Assembly: GCA_035552155.1 (NCBI GenBank)
Contig: DASZLX010000028.1
Coordinates: 62,001 to 126,000 of the forward strand
Direction of reading: 5' to 3'
DNA length: 64,000 nt
Source: DASXHY01 sp035552155
GTDB lineage: Bacteria; Verrucomicrobiota; Verrucomicrobiia; Limisphaerales; DASXHY01
Within the stretch, counting starts at the first letter, position 1; each line of letters starts with the position of its first letter. A program made the translations under genes and the position numbers. Shown here in pieces: positions 35,258 through 42,602 of this stretch. The notes beneath the pieces were generated by a model. It saw nothing but the letters and a program-made list of their open reading frames with translations, searched no databases and was not told the origin of the DNA.

Positions 35258-35596
35258 ATGGACACAGACACCATTTTAGTTTTTGTGGTAGGCCCCTTGA
35301 TGGTTGTGTTCGTTGTCGCCGCGTCTTGGTGGTTCGACAGACGGTCGAAGATCATTTTGAAGAAGTGGGCTGATGAGAATGGTTTTGATATTGTGGAGAA
35401 GAGGCAGCGGTACATGTTTTTTACGGGACCATTCAGGTTCTGGACGAATGGTCGGAACCAGGTCGTTTATTTCTTGAGGATACGCGACCGGGGCGGTCAC
35501 GAGCGATCAGGTTGGGCGCGTTGTGGCGCTTATTTTGGCGGAGTTTTTTTTAGCAACAAGATAGAGATTCGGTGGGATGAGACACACGTGGCCTAA
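35258..35596 (+). CDS. Small membrane-anchored hypothetical protein, cassette 2
   Basis: The 112-residue protein has one N-terminal transmembrane helix (ILVFVVGPLMVVFVVAASWW, residues 6-25) followed by Arg/Lys, so the soluble domain probably faces the cytosol. The rest (KKWADENGFDIVEKRQRYMF onward) has a beta-rich pattern with Gly and aromatic residues. I do not recognise the family with certainty. Its stop codon TAA is part of the GCCTAAC of attC site 2, a typical cassette arrangement, and its ATG begins just after attC site 1. Cassette proteins of this size are mostly uncharacterised. Confidence 0.7.
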   Translation: MDTDTILVFVVGPLMVVFVVAASWWFDRRSKIILKKWADENGFDIVEKRQRYMFFTGPFRFWTNGRNQVVYFLRIRDRGGHERSGWARCGAYFGGVFFSNKIEIRWDETHVA

Positions 35597-35697
35597 CCAA
35601 TCGCTGCAGCCAACGCGAGGAGACGCTCTCGGTTCATCGAGAAGTCGCGGATTGTTTTATTTCTTAGTACCGCGCGGCTGAGATCTAGTCGTTAGGC
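35591..35697 (+). other. attC site 2
   Basis: This 107-base site begins GCCTAAC (35591-35597) and ends GTTAGGC (35691-35697). Left arm GCTGCAGCCAACGCG can pair with right arm CGCGCGGCTGAGATC with the usual mismatches. The inner part shares GCTCTCGGTTCATCGAGAAG with attC site 3, showing that the two sites are relatives. Confidence 0.82.
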
Positions 35698-35733
35698 CAC
35701 TTTACACCAGAAAAAAATGAAAGGAGCATGATT

Positions 35734-36150
35734 ATGGGAGCATGGTCAAAAGAGAGCTTTGGGAATGACACAGCCTGTGACTGGGCATACGGATTGGCAG
35801 AGGCGTCCGACCTCGGCTATGTTCGCGAGACGATTCAGAAAGTAGTGGATGCAGGCGAAGAGTATCTTGAGGCAGACGCAGCCTCGGAGGTCATCGCCGC
35901 AGTTGAGGTCATTGCCCGTCTCAGGGGGAACTTTGGGTTGCGTGATTCCTATTCAGAGTCCACAGACACTTGGGTCGCGGCTCACCCACAGCAGCCGCCA
36001 CCCGATTTGGTTGCAGTGGCCATTCAGGCGCTAGACCGCGTTTTGGTTCAGCCTTCCGAGCTTTTGGAGTTGTGGGAGGAGTCGGACGAATTTGAAGCAT
36101 GGAAGAGTTCAGTTTTGGATTTGAAACATCGTGCAAGCGCGTTGGCCTAA
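35734..36150 (+). CDS. DUF4259-like protein, cassette 3
   Basis: The 138-residue product begins MGAWSKESFGNDTACDWAYG, which fits the opening of DUF4259 proteins (MGAWG...F.ND.A.DW). It is helical and acidic, with EYLEADAASEVIAAVEVIAR and a C-terminal AWKSSVLDLKHR. DUF4259 proteins have no established activity; they are common in accessory DNA and sometimes placed with immunity-like genes. A strong AAGGAG at 35721-35726 decides the start at 35734 over the ATG at 35728. The stop codon lies within the GCCTAAC of attC site 3. No signal peptide is present. Confidence 0.8.
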   Translation: MGAWSKESFGNDTACDWAYGLAEASDLGYVRETIQKVVDAGEEYLEADAASEVIAAVEVIARLRGNFGLRDSYSESTDTWVAAHPQQPPPDLVAVAIQALDRVLVQPSELLELWEESDEFEAWKSSVLDLKHRASALA

Positions 36151-36223
36151 CAAATCGCTGCAGCCAACGCGGGGCATTGCTCTCGGTTCATCGAGAAGCC
36201 GCGGGTTGGCTTGGGGATTAGGT
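36145..36223 (+). other. attC site 3 (degenerate right end)
   Basis: The site begins with GCCTAAC (36145-36151) and contains the same GCTGCAGCCAACGCG arm and GGTTCATCGAGAAG centre as attC site 2. Its right end reads GGGTTGGCTTGGGGATTAGG, so the R' box is degraded from GTTAGGC to ATTAGGT. This probably marks the end of the array. About 140 bases without a gene follow before rimO. Confidence 0.65.
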
Positions 36224-36365
36224 GTGGAGGGAAGTTGCTTTCGGTGGGTGATTTATGGCCCTAGGTTCGCTTTAAATTTCGGATTTTGCTGAAACTTAGA
36301 TCTTGGAATTTGAAACTGCCCGCCGCAGTTGCCTCCACCTCATCCATGAGGTAAGCTGACCGTCT

Positions 36366-38081
36366 TTGATGAAAGAAAATTCTGAAGAACGGCCCGTGCG
36401 GGTGGGTTTGATTTCCCTCGGCTGCGCCAAAAATCTGGTGGACGCCGAAATCATGCTCGGTTCCCTCCTGAAAAGCGGCGTGGAAATCACCAATGACGCC
36501 GCCCAGGCCGATGTGGTGATTGTCAACACGTGCTCGTTCATCGACTCCGCGCAGGAGGAGAGCGTGGATACTATTCTCGAATCCGCTGAAGTGCGCGAAG
36601 CGAACAATCGCGGCCAGGGCCTGGTCGTTTCCGGCTGCCTGTCCCAGCGATTCCGCGACGAACTGCCGAAATTATTCCCGGAAGTGGACGCTTTCATGGG
36701 CATCGACCAGGTCGCACAGGTGTCTCAAATCGTTGACCAGGCAATGGCCAGGAGGGCGGAAAAAGTCAAAGGTTCAAAGTCCAAGGTTCAAAGACGGAAA
36801 GGCAAAGTCATCGACCGGCTAAATGAATTGGACAAAGGCCGCTCCACCACCGACCACGAAGAATCTGAATCCCTCCGCGGCACCGAAAAATTCGGAAATA
36901 CCAAAACCGCGGTCACCGGACATCCCCCGCGCCCTGCCGCGCCGAAGCCGAGCGAAGGCGGGAGCACGCCACTTCTGGAAATCACCGCGCGTCCCATCTT
37001 CATCCCCGATTTCGCAACGCCTCGCTTCCGCCTCACCCCGCGCCATTTTGCCTACGTGAAAATTGCCGAAGGCTGCAATCACCCGTGCAGCTTCTGCATC
37101 ATCCCGAGAATGCGCGGCACGCATCGCAGCCGGCAACAGTCGGACGTTGTCGCTGAGGCCAAAGCGCTGATCGCCGACGGCGTGAAGGAACTGAACCTGA
37201 TTTCCCAGGACTCGACTTATTACGGCCTGGACCTGCGCCCGAATCACAGCCGCGCCATTTCGTCGCCCGAAAAATTCTCCGCCGCCACCAAATCGCTTTC
37301 CGCCGATGCCACCACCATCAGCACCTTGCTGCGCGAATTGAATTCGCTCCCAGGTGATTTTTGGGTTCGCCTGCTCTACACGCATCCCGCGCATTGGACG
37401 GATGAACTCATCCGGACCATCGCCGAATGCCCCAAAGTCGCGCGCTACGTCGATATTCCGCTGCAGCATATTCACCAGAACATGCTCGAACGCATGCGGC
37501 GCGAAACCTCGCAGGAATACATTGTTGAATTGCTGAAAAAAATCCGCGCGGGCATCCCCGGCATCGCCTTGCGCACGACTTTCATCGTCGGTTTTCCCGG
37601 CGAAACCGAGGAATATTTTCAATCGCTGCTCGAATTCATCCGTGAAACAAAATTCGAACGGCTGGGGATTTTCAGTTATTCGCAGGAGGAAGGCACGCGC
37701 GCGGGGCAGATGGCCGGGCAGCTTCCGGATAAGGTGAAACAAAAACGCCGCCAGCTTGCCATGGCCGCGCAGCACGAAATCGCCGCGCAGGTTTCTGAAT
37801 CGTTCGTCGGCCGCGAGATCAAAGTGCTGGTCGAAGGCAAGGCGAACGAAAAACAATTGCAATCCGCCAACGTCAGCTCCTGGGAACACGGCCTGCTTCG
37901 CAACAGCGAAATTCGAAATCCAAAACTCGAAACCCGCAACTACTTCGTCGCCCGCGGCGAAGCTGACGCGCCGGACATCGATGGCCGCGTCTATGTGCGC
38001 GGCAAAGTGCCCGTCGGCGAATTCGCCCGCGTGAAAATCATCGGCCACACCGATTACGATTTGATTGCGACGCCGATTTAA
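36366..38081 (+). CDS. rimO: Ribosomal protein uS12 methylthiotransferase with in-frame insertions
   Basis: The 571-residue radical-SAM enzyme carries the MTTase N-terminal cluster cysteines (SLGCAKNLVDAE, VNTCSF, SGCLSQR), the radical-SAM motif CNHPCSFC with Cys237/241/244, and a C-terminal TRAM domain. RimO adds a methylthio group to the conserved Asp of ribosomal protein S12. Typical RimO is about 440 residues. The extra length is in a Lys/Ser/Pro-rich insert around residues 130-215, a Ser/Ala-rich one near 290-315, and a short one in the TRAM domain. The first and third contain nucleotide strings of dispersed repeats (36767-36792, 37906-37940). The core motifs are intact, so the enzyme is probably active. 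It begins just after the cassette array. Confidence 0.93.
   Translation: MMKENSEERPVRVGLISLGCAKNLVDAEIMLGSLLKSGVEITNDAAQADVVIVNTCSFIDSAQEESVDTILESAEVREANNRGQGLVVSGCLSQRFRDELPKLFPEVDAFMGIDQVAQVSQIVDQAMARRAEKVKGSKSKVQRRKGKVIDRLNELDKGRSTTDHEESESLRGTEKFGNTKTAVTGHPPRPAAPKPSEGGSTPLLEITARPIFIPDFATPRFRLTPRHFAYVKIAEGCNHPCSFCIIPRMRGTHRSRQQSDVVAEAKALIADGVKELNLISQDSTYYGLDLRPNHSRAISSPEKFSAATKSLSADATTISTLLRELNSLPGDFWVRLLYTHPAHWTDELIRTIAECPKVARYVDIPLQHIHQNMLERMRRETSQEYIVELLKKIRAGIPGIALRTTFIVGFPGETEEYFQSLLEFIRETKFERLGIFSYSQEEGTRAGQMAGQLPDKVKQKRRQLAMAAQHEIAAQVSESFVGREIKVLVEGKANEKQLQSANVSSWEHGLLRNSEIRNPKLETRNYFVARGEADAPDIDGRVYVRGKVPVGEFARVKIIGHTDYDLIATPI
36767..36792. repeat. Repeat inserted in rimO (AAAGGTTCAAAGTCCAAGG type)
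   Basis: The tandem-like GGTTCAAAGTCCAAGGTTCA encodes part of a Lys/Ser-rich insert between the MTTase domain and the radical-SAM domain of RimO. Such strings are typical of intergenic repeats in Verrucomicrobiota and Planctomycetota, so this copy looks like an in-frame invasion. Confidence 0.55.
37906..37940. repeat. Repeat inserted in rimO TRAM region (GCGAAATTCGAAATCC type)
   Basis: GCGAAATTCGAAATCCAAAA followed by CTCGAAACCCGCAAC is translated as SEIRNPKLETRN, a string that I associate with intergenic repeats in this phylum. It lies within the C-terminal TRAM domain, lengthening a loop without breaking the frame. Confidence 0.55.
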
Positions 38082-38082
38082 A

Positions 38083-38163
38083 GGAGCGCCGACTTGCAGC
38101 CGGCTTACCGCTCGAAAACGAACCAACCACCCGGCCCAAAGCCGGTTATCAATCGCGCTCCGG
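38083..38163. repeat. Dispersed repeat behind rimO
   Basis: GGAGCGCCGACTTGCAGCCG (38083-38102) and AAAGCCGGTTATCAATCGCG (38138-38157) are the two arms already seen at 10205-10343 and 12377-12460. The downstream bases TTTGCGTCTTTGTTTCTTCG belong to another common dispersed string. No gene lies between rimO and pgsA. Confidence 0.72.
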
Positions 38164-38250
38164 TTCCCCAACAATACCTGTGTAGTTTTTTCAACACCCC
38201 GCTTTGATTTGCGTCTTTGTTTCTTCGCGTCTTTGCGTTAAAACTTCGCC

Positions 38251-38850
38251 GTGAATTTGCCGAATAAACTGACGCTCTCGCGCTTCGCCCTGACCGTGGC
38301 GTTCCTCGTGGTCATGTTTTCGCGCATGCCGTACCACGAATCGATCGCCTTGACGCTGTTTGTCGCGGCGGGCATCAGTGATTTTCTCGACGGCCAGATT
38401 GCGCGCCGGCGCAATCTCATCACCAATTTCGGCATTCTCATGGACCCGCTGGCCGACAAAATCATGGTCTGCTCCGCCTTCATCGCGTTTGTGGAACTGG
38501 GCTGGTTCGCGGCGTGGATGGCGGTCATCGTGGTCGCGCGCGAACTCGCCATCACGGGCCTGCGCCTGCTCGCCGCCTCCAAAAATGTGGTGCTCGCCGC
38601 CGAACGTTACGGCAAACACAAAACCATTTCGCAGATCGTGGCTGTCATCGCCATTTTCATTGATCAAATCATGCGGCAAAATCAGTGGGGTTCGGTCGGA
38701 CAGGCGATTTTTGGCTGGCACCTTTTTGGCGAACATAGCTGGACCTGGTGGGTGGCGGAAATTTTCAAGTGGCTCTCCGTGGCGCTCACGTTCATTTCCG
38801 GCTGGGTTTATCTCTGGAAAAACCGCGCGCTTTACCTGGACGACATGTGA
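38251..38850 (+). CDS. pgsA: CDP-diacylglycerol--glycerol-3-phosphate 3-phosphatidyltransferase
   Basis: The 199-residue membrane enzyme contains the complete CDP-alcohol phosphotransferase motif, D-G-x-x-A-R-x8-G-x3-D-x3-D, here DGQIARRRNLITNFGILMD followed by PLAD, and about five hydrophobic helices. It makes phosphatidylglycerol phosphate from CDP-diacylglycerol and glycerol-3-phosphate at the inner membrane. The next gene, pgpA, removes the phosphate and overlaps the stop codon by four bases (GTGA), so the two committed steps of phosphatidylglycerol synthesis are coupled. Start is a GTG at 38251, with N-terminal sequence MNLPNKLTLSRF as in the family. Confidence 0.93.
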   Translation: MNLPNKLTLSRFALTVAFLVVMFSRMPYHESIALTLFVAAGISDFLDGQIARRRNLITNFGILMDPLADKIMVCSAFIAFVELGWFAAWMAVIVVARELAITGLRLLAASKNVVLAAERYGKHKTISQIVAVIAIFIDQIMRQNQWGSVGQAIFGWHLFGEHSWTWWVAEIFKWLSVALTFISGWVYLWKNRALYLDDM

Positions 38851-39362
38851 ACGCCTTCCTCCTCTGGCTTGCGCAAGGCTTCGGCATTGGCCGCATCCCC
38901 AAGGCGCCCGGCACATTCGGCTCCGTCATCGGCCTGTTGTGGTTCGCGTTACTCTTGCTGCCGGGAAATCCGTTACTATTTTTGCTCGGCACCGCCATCG
39001 GCCTGGCGCTTTCGGTGTGGCTTTGTGGCGTTGGCGAAAAGGTCCTTCAGGCGAAGGACCCGGGCTCAGTCGTCTTTGATGAAATCGCAGCCATCCCAGT
39101 TTGCTTCATCGTGTGGATTGCCGTCCACCATTCAAAAACCGGTTCGTTTCCCGCGCCCGCATACTTTTTCTCCAAACAACACTGGCTGGGGGTAGCCGGC
39201 GTCTTTTTGGCCTTCCGTTTTTTTGACGTGCTCAAACCCTGGCCAGTCAAACAAAGCCAGTCCCTGCCCAGTGGATGGGGAATCACGGTGGATGACGCCC
39301 TCGCCGCCGTTTATGTCAACGTGGTGGTAATTCTTGTCCTCCTCTGTAGCGGCGGTCTGTGA
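38847..39362 (+). CDS. pgpA: Phosphatidylglycerophosphatase A
   Basis: The 171-residue product matches PgpA, with the N-terminal signature GFGIGRIPKAPGTFGSVIG, the acidic metal site DEIAAIPVCF, and the FRFFDVLKPWP and GITVDDALAAVYVN blocks. It dephosphorylates phosphatidylglycerol phosphate to phosphatidylglycerol and is embedded in the inner membrane by several short helices. A GTG start at 38847 overlaps the pgsA stop codon as GTGA, so the frame's upstream extension to 38748 is not used. An adjoining minus-strand HTH gene ends 34 bases downstream, making the two convergent. Confidence 0.93.
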   Translation: MNAFLLWLAQGFGIGRIPKAPGTFGSVIGLLWFALLLLPGNPLLFLLGTAIGLALSVWLCGVGEKVLQAKDPGSVVFDEIAAIPVCFIVWIAVHHSKTGSFPAPAYFFSKQHWLGVAGVFLAFRFFDVLKPWPVKQSQSLPSGWGITVDDALAAVYVNVVVILVLLCSGGL

Positions 39363-39395
39363 CCGCCGCAAAAATAATCATCGCCGCAAATTCCG

Positions 39396-39887
39396 TCAAC
39401 GATGTGCCGGCAGTGGCAGCGTCTCGCCGGAATTATTCGGCTGATACACCCCCGGCTTCAACCCGGACAGCGGGTCAGTCCTTCGCGAGTGCCGGCCGAG
39501 AGCGACGAACAAAACGATTATCACCACCGCCGCCAATCCGCCCACGATCACCACACCCATGCGCCAGTTCACCTTCGAGAGCTGGAGCATCACGAAATCC
39601 ACCGGCGTCTTGGGCTGGTCCGTCAGCGGGGGAGGCTCGCGAAACTTCACCGTCTGCCCCAATTCCCCTTCCAGACTCGACATCACTTGCGGCACGTCCA
39701 TTTTCAAAAGCGTGGAGCAAGTCCGCACAAAACCGCGGATATAAACGGGCGCGGAAAAGACGTTGAAGTTGCCCTCCTCGAGCGCGCGGATGTGGTCCGT
39801 GCGGATTTTGGTGATCTCCGCCAGCTCCTGAATCGTCAGTTTCTGGGCTTCGCGCGCCTGTCGGAGTTGTTCGGCAACTGTGGGCAT
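39396..39887 (-). CDS. RodZ-like HTH transmembrane protein
   Basis: The 163-residue protein begins with a helix-turn-helix of the HTH_25/RodZ type (AEQLRQAREAQKLTIQELAE and DHIRALEEGNFNVF). A transmembrane helix follows at about residues 110-130 (MGVVIVGGLAAVVIIVLFVA), then a short periplasmic tail. This is the layout of RodZ and of related HTH-TM proteins that link MreB filaments to the envelope, but the tail here is too short for the full RodZ periplasmic domain. It may therefore be a shortened relative with a different role. The ATG at 39885-39887 was chosen; the frame's extension to 39959 has no homology. Confidence 0.78.
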   Translation of the reverse strand: MPTVAEQLRQAREAQKLTIQELAEITKIRTDHIRALEEGNFNVFSAPVYIRGFVRTCSTLLKMDVPQVMSSLEGELGQTVKFREPPPLTDQPKTPVDFVMLQLSKVNWRMGVVIVGGLAAVVIIVLFVALGRHSRRTDPLSGLKPGVYQPNNSGETLPLPAHR

Positions 39888-40113
39888 GGCCTCTTTTTGC
39901 GGTTTTTTGAGGCCTTTTGCAACCACGGATTTATCCGGAATGGGATTTAATAAGCACAAACAAAGGAAACGGGGTAAAGCGTCTCCTTTTTTATGTAAAC
40001 TACTTCTCTATTCTCTCCATTTGCTCCTGTTCATGTTCTTGTCAGCCAAACACCGACACTAAAAAGGGCGCACATCCGATTTCGTAAAATTTCAAAAGGA
40101 CGAGTGTAACATT

Positions 40114-40257
40114 ATGAAGATATTGAGTGTTTTGTTCACAGTTGTTCTGTGCGTCACCGCCAACGCATTGGCAGCGCACTTGAAACACGTTCACACCCTG
40201 CCGGTTCGTTCCACCCAGGTCTCCTCGCTTCACCAAATCACTCCTCATAACCAATGA
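40114..40257 (+). CDS. Small secreted peptide, 47 residues, coupled to the FtsH-like gene
   Basis: Translation from ATG 40114 gives MKILSVLFTVVLCVTANALA as a classical signal peptide, cleaved after ALA or AAH, leaving a His-rich mature peptide of about 25 residues (LKHVHTLPVRSTQ and so on). An AAAAGGA sits at 40095-40101, a little far from the ATG. The stop codon TGA overlaps the ATG of the FtsH-family protease gene (ATGA at 40254-40257), so translation is probably coupled. I recognise no family. It may be a real periplasmic microprotein or a leader peptide that controls the protease gene. Confidence 0.55.
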   Translation: MKILSVLFTVVLCVTANALAAHLKHVHTLPVRSTQVSSLHQITPHNQ

Positions 40258-42020
40258 AACATCTGAAGAATTTAAAACTGATTATCAGCGTCGCCCTCGT
40301 GGTCCTCGGCTGCAGCCTGACCGCGGCGTATTTTCTGAGAACGCCCTCGCACGAAATCACCCGCTCTGAATTGACCCGGCTCATCCAGCAAAATCAACTC
40401 GGCGACGCCCATGCGACCCCGACGCCTTACAACGGGATCTATCGCGTCGAGGGCACGCGCAAGGTAAATGGCCACACGGAAAAATTTTACGTAACCACGC
40501 ATCTCGATGACTCCCAGGTCCAGGCGCTTTTCGCCCAGACTGGCGTGAAGATTGAAATGCCGGGAGCGGGAGCGCGCGGGCAATGGGTGAACATGGTGTC
40601 CCTGCTGTTCGTCGGCGGATTGGTCGTGGGGCTCGTCGCTTATCAATCCAACATCGGCCGCGCCAAAAACGCCCGCGTCAAGGAACGCCCCACCATTCGC
40701 TTCAGCGACGTCGCCGGCATCGAAGAGGCCAAATCCGAAGTATCCGAAGTCGTGGACTTTCTCCGCAACCCGAAGAAATATCAGCGCCTCGGCGGGACTC
40801 TGCCCAAAGGCGTGTTGCTCATCGGCCCGCCGGGAACCGGCAAGACCATGCTCGCCAAAGCGATCGCGGGTGAGGCAAACGCCGCGTTCTTCAGCGCCCA
40901 CGGCAGCGATTTCACCGAAGTCTTTGTCGGCGTCGGCGCCAAACGCGTCCGCCAGCTTTTCCGCCAGGCGCGACAGAACAAACCGGCGATTATTTTCATC
41001 GATGAAATTGATTGCGTGGGCAAGAGCCGCAAATTCGATTCCCATGGTGAACATCAGCAGACCATCAACGCCTTGCTCGCCGCCATGGACGGTTTCCAGC
41101 GCAGCGACGGCATTGTGGTCATCGCCGCCACCAATCGTCCCGAAGATTTGGATGACGCGCTCACGCGCCCCGGCCGCTTCGACCGCAAGGTGTTCGTCCC
41201 CTACCCTGACATGAAAGGCCGCCGCGCGATTCTGCGCGCGCACTCCCACGATAAGCCCATCGAGGGCGAGAAGACCCTTGATCTCATTGCCCAGACCACG
41301 CCCGGCATGTCCGGCGCGGATCTCGCCAATTTGATCAACGAAGCCGCTATCCTTTCCGCACAGCAGGACGCCGTTACCATCACGCTGTCAGACCTGGAAT
41401 CCGCGCGCGACAAGGTGCGCTTCGGCAAGGAACGCAAATCCATGGTCTTGAAAAAAACGGAGCGCGAAATGGTCGCCTATCACGAAGCGGGCCATACGCT
41501 CATTCATTTGCAAACCTCCACGCTGCCGCCGCTTTACAAAGTGAGCATCGTCCCCCGCGGCCAGGCGTTGGGCGTCACCACCTTGCTGCCGGATGAAGAC
41601 CAGAATCTGCAAAGCAAAAAGTTTTTGCTCGAAGAACTGCTCGTGCTGATGGGCGGCCGCGCCGCGGAAAAAACGTTCTACGGTTCCACCACCAATGGCG
41701 CCGCCGGCGACCTCGACGTGGCCCGAAAAATTGCCCGAAAAATGATCCACGAATGGGGCATGGGCGAGCGGCTTTATTACGAGCCGGAGAGACAGGATGC
41801 CGAAGTGGAGATCAATCGCCTGTTGCAAATCGCCGACCAGGACGCTTATGACATTATTCAGGCGCAAAAGGACAATACGGAAAAGCTGGCGCAAGCCTTG
41901 TTGGAACGCGAAACCCTAACGCGAGAAGAAGTGTTGGAATTACTGGGACGCGCACGGCCAGAGACTCTTTCTGATAACTCAGACACTCGAATAGACCTGG
42001 CCCTTGCAGTGAGCGCTTAA
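40254..42020 (+). CDS. FtsH-family ATP-dependent zinc metalloprotease
   Basis: The 588-residue membrane protease has two N-terminal transmembrane helices (residues 8-28 and 112-132) around a periplasmic domain. An AAA module follows with Walker A GPPGTGKT (191-198), pore loop FVGVGA, Walker B IIFIDEID and second region of homology TRPGRFDR. The M41 peptidase comes last with HEAGH (410-414) and the third zinc ligand in GAAGDLD. It degrades misassembled membrane and some soluble proteins. It is somewhat shorter than typical FtsH, and its SRH reads DDALTRPGRF rather than DPALLRPGRF, so it may be a paralogue and not the essential housekeeping copy. It follows an overlapping secreted microprotein gene; a terminator-like hairpin is close behind. 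Confidence 0.92.
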   Translation: MKHLKNLKLIISVALVVLGCSLTAAYFLRTPSHEITRSELTRLIQQNQLGDAHATPTPYNGIYRVEGTRKVNGHTEKFYVTTHLDDSQVQALFAQTGVKIEMPGAGARGQWVNMVSLLFVGGLVVGLVAYQSNIGRAKNARVKERPTIRFSDVAGIEEAKSEVSEVVDFLRNPKKYQRLGGTLPKGVLLIGPPGTGKTMLAKAIAGEANAAFFSAHGSDFTEVFVGVGAKRVRQLFRQARQNKPAIIFIDEIDCVGKSRKFDSHGEHQQTINALLAAMDGFQRSDGIVVIAATNRPEDLDDALTRPGRFDRKVFVPYPDMKGRRAILRAHSHDKPIEGEKTLDLIAQTTPGMSGADLANLINEAAILSAQQDAVTITLSDLESARDKVRFGKERKSMVLKKTEREMVAYHEAGHTLIHLQTSTLPPLYKVSIVPRGQALGVTTLLPDEDQNLQSKKFLLEELLVLMGGRAAEKTFYGSTTNGAAGDLDVARKIARKMIHEWGMGERLYYEPERQDAEVEINRLLQIADQDAYDIIQAQKDNTEKLAQALLERETLTREEVLELLGRARPETLSDNSDTRIDLALAVSA

Positions 42021-42033
42021 AAAGATTGGAACC

Positions 42034-42088
42034 CGGGAAGCACTCGCGCCTCATAACTTCTGAAGGCGAGTGCTTCCCGATGATTTTT
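42034..42088 (+). terminator. Perfect 14-bp inverted repeat after the FtsH-like gene
   Basis: CGGGAAGCACTCGC (42034-42047) is exactly complementary to GCGAGTGCTTCCCG (42066-42079), with an 18-base loop and TTTTT at 42084-42088. It lies 14 bases after the stop codon. It probably ends the ftsH-like transcript, though the five-base spacer before the T-run is unusual, and it could also be a dispersed repeat. Confidence 0.6.
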
Positions 42089-42149
42089 GGCCGGCGCGCG
42101 GGCCGCATCCATGCCGTGGAAAGGTCCGCGTGCCGAGCCAAATTGATCG

Positions 42150-42320
42150 CTAAAGTTTCCTGCCGGCGAAAAGCCCCACCAAAAGCAGGACCACGAAGAT
42201 AGCGACAAACAGGTAGAACAAAAACACTGCGATATTGGCCGCCGCGCCCGCCACCCCCGTGAACCCCAGCAGAGCCGCGATGATCGCAATGACGAAGAAT
42301 ATGGCTGCCCATCTTAACAT
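42150..42320 (-). CDS. DUF1328 (YtjA-like) small membrane protein
   Basis: The 56-residue product is almost wholly hydrophobic, with two membrane helices (WAAIFFVIAIIAALLGFTGV and AVFLFYLFVAIFVVLLLVGL) around a short Gly/Ala turn (AGAAAN), as in the DUF1328/YtjA family. It ends in a small charged tail GRKL. Function is unknown; such proteins are often expressed under envelope or osmotic stress. An excellent GGAGGT at 42324-42329 stands directly before the ATG at 42318-42320, and fixes the start. The frame upstream of that ATG shows no homology. Confidence 0.88.
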   Translation of the reverse strand: MLRWAAIFFVIAIIAALLGFTGVAGAAANIAVFLFYLFVAIFVVLLLVGLFAGRKL

Positions 42321-42497
42321 ATGACCTCCATGGTTTGGGTTAATGCTTTCATGAGCAAACGTAAGCCTTTCGCAATCAAAGTTCGCTGGGGTTTTGTGCC
42401 CAAACCAAGCTGATTTCCACAGAAGGGACGAAGAAAACGAAGAGGGCTTCGCGCCATTCCCTTTCGCTGAAACCCTTATTTGCTTTCTGGAAAAACC

Positions 42498-42572
42498 ATC
42501 CGCAGATTTCACAGATTACCGCAGATTAAAGAACATTTGCGAAAATCCGCGGAATCTGCGGATTTTTCGCAC
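42498..42572. repeat. Dispersed CCGCAGATT inverted repeat
   Basis: ATCCGCAGATT (42498-42508) is the reverse complement of AATCTGCGGAT (42553-42563), with an additional CCGCAGATT between. It lies downstream of ftsK on the minus strand and may help end that transcript, since an oligo-T run follows each arm. Strings of this sort (CGCAGATT with A/T-rich spacers) also occur at 3249-3264. Confidence 0.45.
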
Positions 42573-42602
42573 CCGTTCTTGTCTGCGCTCTCTTCGGTTC
42601 AA

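Larger units (their letters stand above)
34695..36223 (+). mobile_element. Integron-type gene-cassette array without integrase (CALIN-like)
   Basis: Three small plus-strand ORFs are each followed by an attC-like site beginning with GCCTAAC, and the stop codons of the second and third lie inside that sequence, as in many integron cassettes. Base composition is visibly less GC-rich than the flanking genes. No tyrosine-recombinase integrase (IntI) is present in the window. The left boundary is uncertain: TTTAGGC at 34729-34735 could be a decayed end of a preceding attC. The last attC has a weakened right end (GATTAGGT), as expected for the edge of an array. Confidence 0.72.
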
